Part shown: one piece after another, positions 28,967 to 35,578 of the stretch
Layout: each line of letters opens with the position of its first letter
Position numbering within the stretch: position 1 is the first letter of the stretch
Source of the DNA: Faecalicoccus sp.
GTDB taxonomy: Bacteria; Bacillota_I; Bacilli_A; Erysipelotrichales; Erysipelotrichaceae
Assembly (NCBI GenBank): GCA_017941505.1
Contig: JAGAWH010000003.1
Location: 1 to 35,578 of the forward strand
Direction of reading: 5' to 3'
Length of the DNA: 35,578 bases
The notes under the pieces: model-generated
Database searches by the model: none
What the model saw: only the letters and a program-made list of their open reading frames with translations
What the model was told of the DNA's origin: nothing
Made by a program: the position numbers and the translations under genes

Positions 28967-29877
28967 TCTTTATTTAAAAAATCCAGAACTGTATCAAACA
29001 CTTTCTGCTTATTGGTTTCCTGAAGGATTTCATGACGCATTCCATCAAACAGTACACCCTTAACATCGGTGTAGCCGATCTCGCGCATACGTTCCTGGGC
29101 TTTTTCCCATTTTTCTTTGGACCCGATACATGGATCAAATTCACCGGCAATAAATAAGATCGGCATATCTTTATTGTTTACTTCCCATCCCTTTGGATCA
29201 TACGCATCGATCATTAAAGTAAATAGATTTCTAAATCCATTGGTAGTAAAAACATATCCATCATCTTCGCAGGCATCATAGGCTTCTACATTATCCTGGT
29301 TGGAAGAAAGCCAATTGTTTGGACTCGGTTCATCAAAGCCCTTACGGTAGGCACTGAATGCCATATTATTAATTAAATTAGAACGATGATGATCACCCTT
29401 CACCTTGCCGATGAGCTTAGCAAGATTTAATGCGACAGATGATGCCGGGTTTTCACTTGGAGATCCGCATACGATTAGCTTATCAATGGTGTCATCATAA
29501 AATTTGGCATATTTACGAACAACTAAAGAGCCCATGGAATGACCAAATAAAGTAAGCGGAATACCCGGGAATTCATTTCGGATATATTGGTTGATTTCAT
29601 ACAGGTCTTTTACGATAAAGCCGGCATGCTCTTCATAGAAATAGCCACGGTCATCCTTGGACTTTAAACTTTTTCCATGTCCTCGATGGTCATTGATAAT
29701 GCTGACATATCCGTTTTCACCGAGAAATTTCATAAACGGCAGATAACGTTCTTTATGTTCTGCCATACCATGAGAGATTTGAACAATTCCCTTAGGTTCT
29801 CCATCCGGAATGACTTTGATGAGATCTAACATCAATCCATCGCTTCCCGATTTTAATTGAAAATTAATTGTTTCCAT
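28963..29877 (-). CDS. Alpha/beta hydrolase (monoacylglycerol lipase / lysophospholipase type)
   Basis: A 304-residue serine hydrolase of the Hydrolase_4 (PldB/monoglyceride lipase-like) group. The oxyanion region is SHGMAEH, the nucleophile elbow GHSMGS, the catalytic aspartate is in GEFDPC and the histidine in DGMRHEIL near the C-terminus. No signal peptide is present, so it acts in the cytoplasm, probably on lipid or small acyl esters. GAGG precedes the ATG. It is coupled to the DUF956-like gene by a 4-bp overlap, an unusual pairing. Confidence 0.88.
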   Translation of the reverse strand: METINFQLKSGSDGLMLDLIKVIPDGEPKGIVQISHGMAEHKERYLPFMKFLGENGYVSIINDHRGHGKSLKSKDDRGYFYEEHAGFIVKDLYEINQYIRNEFPGIPLTLFGHSMGSLVVRKYAKFYDDTIDKLIVCGSPSENPASSVALNLAKLIGKVKGDHHRSNLINNMAFSAYRKGFDEPSPNNWLSSNQDNVEAYDACEDDGYVFTTNGFRNLFTLMIDAYDPKGWEVNNKDMPILFIAGEFDPCIGSKEKWEKAQERMREIGYTDVKGVLFDGMRHEILQETNKQKVFDTVLDFLNKE

Positions 29878-29927
29878 ATTATGTACCTCGATTTTTATCT
29901 AACCTTATTTTAGCACCCTTCTCACAG

Positions 29928-29952
29928 AAAAAAAGAGTTGTAAGAACAACCC
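29928..29952 (-). terminator. AEC-transporter terminator
   Basis: The stem GGGTTGT/ACAACTC (one G-U pair) with a 4-nt loop abuts the stop codon and is followed by seven Ts on the minus strand. Confidence 0.8.
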
Positions 29953-30876
29953 TTATAAAAACAACACCGCTACAATGGGAATTGTTAAAAGTGAAGCTAA
30001 TGTTGTGATAAATACTGATTTTGCGGCAAGTTCCTGGTGTACTTTGTATTGGTTGGCAAGAAGTACTGTCATATTTCCTACAGGAAGGGCAATAATCATA
30101 AGTATACAGGCTTTAATCACAGGATCCATAGTAAATGGCATTAAGCATAAATACGCAATAGCCGGAAGTATCAGCATCTTCACAAAGGAAAAGATCAGTA
30201 ACTGTACATCCCCAAACAGCTCCTTTACATTCATTTTTGATAACGATGCTCCGATCAATATCATCGCTAAAGGAGTTGTCATAGAACCTACGGAAGAAGC
30301 TACATTTAAAATCGGAGAAGGCATACCGATCTCAAAGATAAATAAGAAAATACCAATCACAGACATGATAATGGCAGGTGTCATTAATGACTTCATATTG
30401 AATGCTTTTCCTGTGTCCTGTCCCTTTGTCATCAAATAAATTCCATAGGTAAATACCGATACGTTAAACAACATATTGATCATTGCCATACAGAATACGC
30501 CAAATGCTCCATATAAGGCATTCATGACCGGAAAGCCCATAAATCCCGTATTGGCATAGATGGTCATAAAGCGATAGATTCCCTGTTTTTCCGGTTCTAT
30601 GCGAAGTATTTTAACTACAACCAAAGACAATACAGGAAGAACAGCCAAATACAGAAGAATACCAATCCCAATCAATAGAAATACAATCGATTTATCATCC
30701 GGTTTCTGTGAATATACCGAATTTAAAATCAAGAACGGTGTTGTGACATTTAACACCATAAAATTCAATTTTGAAGTAAAGGCATCATCAATCCATTGTT
30801 TCTTCATCAAGATATAGCCGATGGCCATCATGATGAATAATTCCAGCATGGTATTAATAATCACACTTATATCCAT
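29953..30876 (-). CDS. AEC-family transporter
   Basis: A 307-residue membrane protein of the auxin efflux carrier family, with about ten hydrophobic segments in two halves. The conserved YANTGFMGFPV in the first half and LPVGNMTVLLANQY in the second match bacterial AEC permeases, some of which move malate or other carboxylates; the substrate is unknown here. The frame is open to 30927 inside the MATE gene, but the ATG at 30876, with GGAG about 10 nt upstream, lies 1 bp after the MATE stop and is the likely start. It is co-transcribed with the MATE gene. Confidence 0.85.
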   Translation of the reverse strand: MDISVIINTMLELFIMMAIGYILMKKQWIDDAFTSKLNFMVLNVTTPFLILNSVYSQKPDDKSIVFLLIGIGILLYLAVLPVLSLVVVKILRIEPEKQGIYRFMTIYANTGFMGFPVMNALYGAFGVFCMAMINMLFNVSVFTYGIYLMTKGQDTGKAFNMKSLMTPAIIMSVIGIFLFIFEIGMPSPILNVASSVGSMTTPLAMILIGASLSKMNVKELFGDVQLLIFSFVKMLILPAIAYLCLMPFTMDPVIKACILMIIALPVGNMTVLLANQYKVHQELAAKSVFITTLASLLTIPIVAVLFL

Positions 30877-30877
30877 A

Positions 30878-32227
30878 TTAAGCGTTCTCCATTCTAATCT
30901 TGCGAAGGATAATAAAATAAGCACCAATCACAAGAATACCGGTAATAACCCATGAAATCGGATATACCATCAATACCATCAAAAAATCATGATAATAACG
31001 ATTCACAATAGTAACCCATCCGATTCGAACGATACAGGTTCCAAATACCGTAAGTAAGGCAGGCGTTAAAGAATAACCATATCCTCGTAAGCAGGAACCG
31101 GTAATTTCATAGGTTGCGATCAACCAATGGACAATTAATACATGCGTAGCACGCATAGATGCATATTCCACAACCTGCGGATCGGATGTAAATAAATGAA
31201 TCAAAGGAATACGACAGAACACAAAGGTAAAGTCGATCAAGGCAGAAAAGATTAAGCCGCACGCCAGTGATATCTTCCAGATATCGTGACAGCGATCCAG
31301 CTGTTTTGCGCCATAATTCTGTCCCAAAAAGGTAACCGCTGCCTGAGAGAATCCATTGACCACAAAGAATCCAATAATCTCAAAGTTAGCTGCCACAGAA
31401 GATCCGGCAACAACCGCTGATCCAAAGGTATTGAGTGCTGATTGAATCACTACATTCGACAAGGAGAATACCGTTCCCTGAAGTCCTGCCGGAACACCCA
31501 CTTTTAAGATTTGACGAAGTTCCTGGCCGGCTATCCCCAATTTTTTAAAGGAGAATTGCAGCTCTCCTTTTTCCTTCATCAAAAAGCGAAGAACCATACC
31601 GGAAGCAACAATATTCGATACTACGGTTGCGATTGCAACACCATCCACGCTTCTTTTAAATCCGACAACTAAGATTAAGTTCAATACCGCATTGATCACA
31701 CCGGCAATTACTAATGAATATACGGGACGTTTGGAGTCCCCAACGCTTCGCAAGATCGCAGAGCCAAAATTATAAAGCAAAATAAACGGCATTCCTAAGG
31801 CATAGATTCTAAGATATAAAACACCTAAGTCCATGATATTTTCCGGAATGGACATTAATACAAGTAATGGTTTTCCGACAAATTGAACCAATATCGCAAG
31901 AAAGATACCGCAAATCAAAGATACGGTAACGGAAGTATGCACCGCATTACTAAGACGGTCTTTCCGTCCGCTTCCGATATATCCGGCCACAAGTACAGAA
32001 CTTCCGGCAGATAACCCCACAAAGAAATTCACAAATAATGAGACTACCGGACCGTTGGCACCAACGGCAGCTAAAGCCTCCGAACTCGCAAAACGGCCGA
32101 CAACAGCCGTATCTACCATATTAAACAGCTGCTGCAAGACACTTCCTATTGCGATGGGAATCGCAAATAAAATGATCTTTTTTAATAACGGCCCACTTAA
32201 TAAATCCATTTTATTCGTATCGTCCAT
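30878..32227 (-). CDS. MATE-family efflux transporter
   Basis: A 449-residue transporter with twelve predicted membrane segments. It begins LLSGPLLKKIILFAIPIAIG and has the two MATE half-repeats, including QQLFNMVDTAVVGRF in the first and FGSAVVAGSSVAANFEIIGFFVVNGFSQA in the second. Such proteins export cationic compounds or drugs using sodium or proton gradients. The start at 32227 follows AGAGGAGAGG; the upstream frame extension to 32299 has no ribosome binding site. A possible promoter (TTGAAA, 17 bp, TATAGG) overlaps an 11-bp tandem repeat upstream. Confidence 0.93.
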   Translation of the reverse strand: MDDTNKMDLLSGPLLKKIILFAIPIAIGSVLQQLFNMVDTAVVGRFASSEALAAVGANGPVVSLFVNFFVGLSAGSSVLVAGYIGSGRKDRLSNAVHTSVTVSLICGIFLAILVQFVGKPLLVLMSIPENIMDLGVLYLRIYALGMPFILLYNFGSAILRSVGDSKRPVYSLVIAGVINAVLNLILVVGFKRSVDGVAIATVVSNIVASGMVLRFLMKEKGELQFSFKKLGIAGQELRQILKVGVPAGLQGTVFSLSNVVIQSALNTFGSAVVAGSSVAANFEIIGFFVVNGFSQAAVTFLGQNYGAKQLDRCHDIWKISLACGLIFSALIDFTFVFCRIPLIHLFTSDPQVVEYASMRATHVLIVHWLIATYEITGSCLRGYGYSLTPALLTVFGTCIVRIGWVTIVNRYYHDFLMVLMVYPISWVITGILVIGAYFIILRKIRMENA

Positions 32228-32265
32228 AATCCTCTCCTCTTTTCCCTCATCAAGTTTAACATATC

Positions 32266-32287
32266 TTTTCCCTATATTTTCCCTATA
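32266..32287. repeat. Two tandem 11-bp repeats upstream of the MATE gene
   Basis: TTTTCCCTATA occurs twice without a gap (32266-32276, 32277-32287). The period equals one helical turn and it overlaps the likely promoter, so it may be a regulator-binding site. Confidence 0.5.
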
Positions 32288-32410
32288 TTTGTATTTCAAG
32301 CACTTATACTCCTTATAACAATTTCTTATACCTCAAAAAAATATAAGCGGGATAGAGTTTCAAAGTTGTTCATTGTACAATAAAAGTACTTTGTAGAGAA
32401 AGGATCCCCT

Positions 32411-33838
32411 ATGAAAGAATACAAAAAGAATGGTAAGTTGCTTCACAAATTTCATACAGATTATGTGGTATGTGATACAGAAACAACAGGAAAAGGATAT
32501 CGTTATGACAGAATGACCGAAATCGGCTTGATTCGGGTACGCGACCATCAAATTGTGGATGAATTTCGAACATTCATCAATCCTCACCAAAAAATCAATC
32601 CTTTTGTGGTTAAATTAACCGGTATTCGTGATGATATGTTAGTAGATGCTCCTGATATCGATGATGTAAGAGATCAAATCATCGACTTTATCGGTGATGA
32701 TATCATCTTAGGTCATAACACAACCTTTGATTTAAACGTTCTGGCCGGTAATTTAAAGATGGATATTGAAAACGATTATATGGATACTGTATGGTTTGCC
32801 CGTCATGCCGACCTTCCTACTCCCAACAATAAATTAGAGACCTTGAAAGAGTTCTTTCAGATTCCCAATATTTCCCATCGGGCTCTTGATGACTGCTCTA
32901 CCACAAAGCAGGTTTACGATCATTTAAGAGGCATTATGGAAAAGGACCCGGTTGAGCAAGGTACTGTATTAAAGGATTTTATTCAAAGAATGCAGGATAA
33001 AGGTGTGGTAATCAATTATGCCCAAACCATACAAAACAGAACCTTGATTGAGGAATACTGCCGTTTAAAGAAAAAGACAAGGCTCAATACCTATTCGGTA
33101 TCCAAGACCATTACCTCGTTAGCAGCAGGGATTGCCTTAGAAGAGAATTTATTTCATTTGGATGATCTTATCATAGATTACTTTGATTTGGATTTTGAAG
33201 CGGACCCTTATGTATCGATGATCACGATTGAACATCTTCTCACAATGACTAGCGGTCTGGATAAAGCTTTATTCTTTATGGATGATTCCAAACGTTATAC
33301 AGAAAAGGATTGGGTACGCTACTTCTTTAAACAGAAATTCCCGCATATACCGGGTACTCATTTTCAATATTCCAATTTCAATACGTATATTTTAGGATGC
33401 ATCATAGAAAAAGTATCCGGAATGACTTTGGGACAGTATGTTCATGATAAATTGTATCAACCTTTAGGTATCAACAACATTGACTGGCTAAGCTGCCCGA
33501 TGGGACATACGGCAGCTGCCAATTCTTTCTTTATGACCATTGATGAAATGTCAAAGATCGGCCTTTTGATCTTAAATAAAGGAAGATGGAATAATAAACA
33601 GATTGTTCCGGAATGGTATCTAGATAAGGCGGTAAAACCATATATCCAGAATTATGGATACTCTTTCTGGATTGACGAAGATTATCAATGTTTTAGAGCC
33701 GAGGGTAATTACGGACAGTTCATTATCGTAGTTCCAAGTCATCAGCTTGTGATCACCATGCAGTCATTAGATAATAAGTCTTTGTATAAAGACATACAAA
33801 AATACCTATTAAAACCAATTATAAAGGCGAACCAATAA
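32411..33838 (+). CDS. DEDDh exonuclease fused to a serine beta-lactamase-like hydrolase
   Basis: An unbroken 475-residue frame holding two unrelated enzyme domains. Residues about 15-175 form a DEDDh 3'-5' exonuclease (DnaQ/epsilon-like): D22 and E24 in CDTETTG, D107 in GHNTTFDLNVL, H156 and D161 in HRALDD. Residues about 185-470 form a class C/serine beta-lactamase-type hydrolase: S229-x-x-K232 (YSVSKTITS), Y320-S-N322, and AEGNYGQ at 430-436 where the third KTG/HxG-like motif belongs. There is no signal peptide, so both halves should be cytoplasmic, unlike most beta-lactamase relatives. AAAGGAT lies 7 nt before the ATG. It is transcribed divergently from the MATE gene and has its own terminator. 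The joint role is unknown. Confidence 0.88.
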   Translation: MKEYKKNGKLLHKFHTDYVVCDTETTGKGYRYDRMTEIGLIRVRDHQIVDEFRTFINPHQKINPFVVKLTGIRDDMLVDAPDIDDVRDQIIDFIGDDIILGHNTTFDLNVLAGNLKMDIENDYMDTVWFARHADLPTPNNKLETLKEFFQIPNISHRALDDCSTTKQVYDHLRGIMEKDPVEQGTVLKDFIQRMQDKGVVINYAQTIQNRTLIEEYCRLKKKTRLNTYSVSKTITSLAAGIALEENLFHLDDLIIDYFDLDFEADPYVSMITIEHLLTMTSGLDKALFFMDDSKRYTEKDWVRYFFKQKFPHIPGTHFQYSNFNTYILGCIIEKVSGMTLGQYVHDKLYQPLGINNIDWLSCPMGHTAAANSFFMTIDEMSKIGLLILNKGRWNNKQIVPEWYLDKAVKPYIQNYGYSFWIDEDYQCFRAEGNYGQFIIVVPSHQLVITMQSLDNKSLYKDIQKYLLKPIIKANQ

Positions 33839-33850
33839 CGATTCGCCTTT
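33823..33850. terminator. Terminator after the fusion gene
   Basis: The 9-bp stem AAAGGCGAA/TTCGCCTTT, with a loop that contains the stop codon, is followed by TTGTCTCTTT on the plus strand. It may also end the convergent GH1 gene. Confidence 0.8.
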
Positions 33851-33877
33851 TTGTCTCTTTGGAAAAAGAAATTGTAT

Positions 33878-35362
<1,485 letters not shown>

Positions 35363-35389
35363 TTATTTGTCTCCTTTTCTGTTACTAAC

Positions 35390-35418
35390 ATCTTATCAAA
35401 CCTATTACCTATAGCCAA
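35390..35418 (-). promoter_or_regulatory. Promoter of the second GH1 gene
   Basis: TTGGCT (35413-35418), a 17-bp spacer ending in TGA, and TAAGAT (35390-35395) form an extended -10 promoter on the minus strand. Confidence 0.5.
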
Positions 35419-35445
35419 ATAAAAAGCCTGTTATTTGACCAATGT

Positions 35446-35477
35446 CATTCAGTTAAGCCAAGGCTATGTACTGAATG
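35446..35477. repeat. Inverted repeat upstream of the second GH1 gene
   Basis: CATTCAGT (35446-35453) and ACTGAATG (35470-35477) flank a small AGCC/GGCT inverted repeat. It lies upstream of the promoter and could be an operator or a folded leader of something further right. Confidence 0.35.
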
Positions 35478-35497
35478 TCTACTGAAATCTCTCAAAG

Positions 35498-35550
35498 AAA
35501 GAGCGAACTTCAATTGAGATAGTTTGAAGTCCGCTCTTTTCTAATTTTTG
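35498..35550. terminator. Terminator-like hairpin at the right edge
   Basis: A 15-position stem with one mismatch (35498-35512 with 35525-35539) is followed by TCTAATTTTT on the plus strand and by TTTCTTTG on the minus strand. It probably ends a minus-strand unit lying beyond the right edge. Confidence 0.6.
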
Positions 35551-35578
35551 AACACGACAAAAAGACCATTTTTCAAAC

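Noticed and set aside
32411..33838. Fusion gene as two genes joined by a sequencing error
   Set aside because: The frame runs through both domains with a natural linker near residues 175-190. There is no ribosome binding site or start codon context at the junction, and no shifted frame.

Overview
The window looks like chromosomal DNA of a low-to-mid-GC Firmicute. The Erysipelotrichia (Erysipelotrichaceae or a close relative) fit best. Evidence: Gram-positive style ribosome binding sites, a T-box leader, cre-like catabolite sites, a CCA-encoding tRNA, an enlarged RpoB of about 1,370 residues, and an asparagine in the rifampicin pocket at the E. coli H526 position, as in the sister group Mollicutes. 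The family call is inference, because no 16S or marker comparison was possible.

Left part (1-4300): ribose-5-phosphate isomerase B and a cytoplasmic GH13 alpha-amylase form a translationally coupled pair on the minus strand. They diverge from an NADP-type glutamate dehydrogenase, with a cre-like palindrome between them, and a histidine-phosphatase gene follows. Next (4360-12457) is rpoB-rpoC on the minus strand with its own near-consensus promoter and terminator. rplJ/rplL are not beside it. A GntR/UTRA regulator with a duplicated operator-like site and a metallophosphoesterase lie upstream.

Middle (13955-18103): an amino-acid ABC operon (binding lipoprotein, permease, ATPase, PLP aminotransferase, possibly a DUF1307 lipoprotein) sits behind a T-box riboswitch whose specifier I read as GUG (Val). 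A complete 1,634-bp IS4-family element (18166-19799; 17-bp inverted repeats, 11-bp target duplication) has landed in the loop of the old terminator of the neighbouring operon: unknown gene, ACT-domain protein, DUF711/UPF0210 protein. Then come pta and an OmpR-type two-component pair. A 450-bp gene-poor stretch before tRNA-Glu(CUC) holds a promoter, a long-range 10-bp closing helix and a terminator-like end: a candidate unidentified structured RNA.

Right part (25582-35578): a small lipoprotein; a beta-glucoside unit (GH1 phospho-beta-glucosidase plus a ROK kinase without the usual zinc cysteines) behind a promoter with a cre site; a DUF956-like protein coupled to an alpha/beta hydrolase; a MATE exporter coupled to an AEC transporter; and a second GH1 phospho-beta-glucosidase. 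Between these, divergent to the MATE gene, is the most unusual gene: an uninterrupted 475-residue fusion of a DEDDh 3'-5' exonuclease domain to a serine beta-lactamase-fold hydrolase domain, with the catalytic motifs of both readable.

The genes fit a saccharolytic fermenter: amylase and two phospho-glucosidases feed glycolysis, pta leads to acetate, and carbon-catabolite control is suggested by the cre sites.
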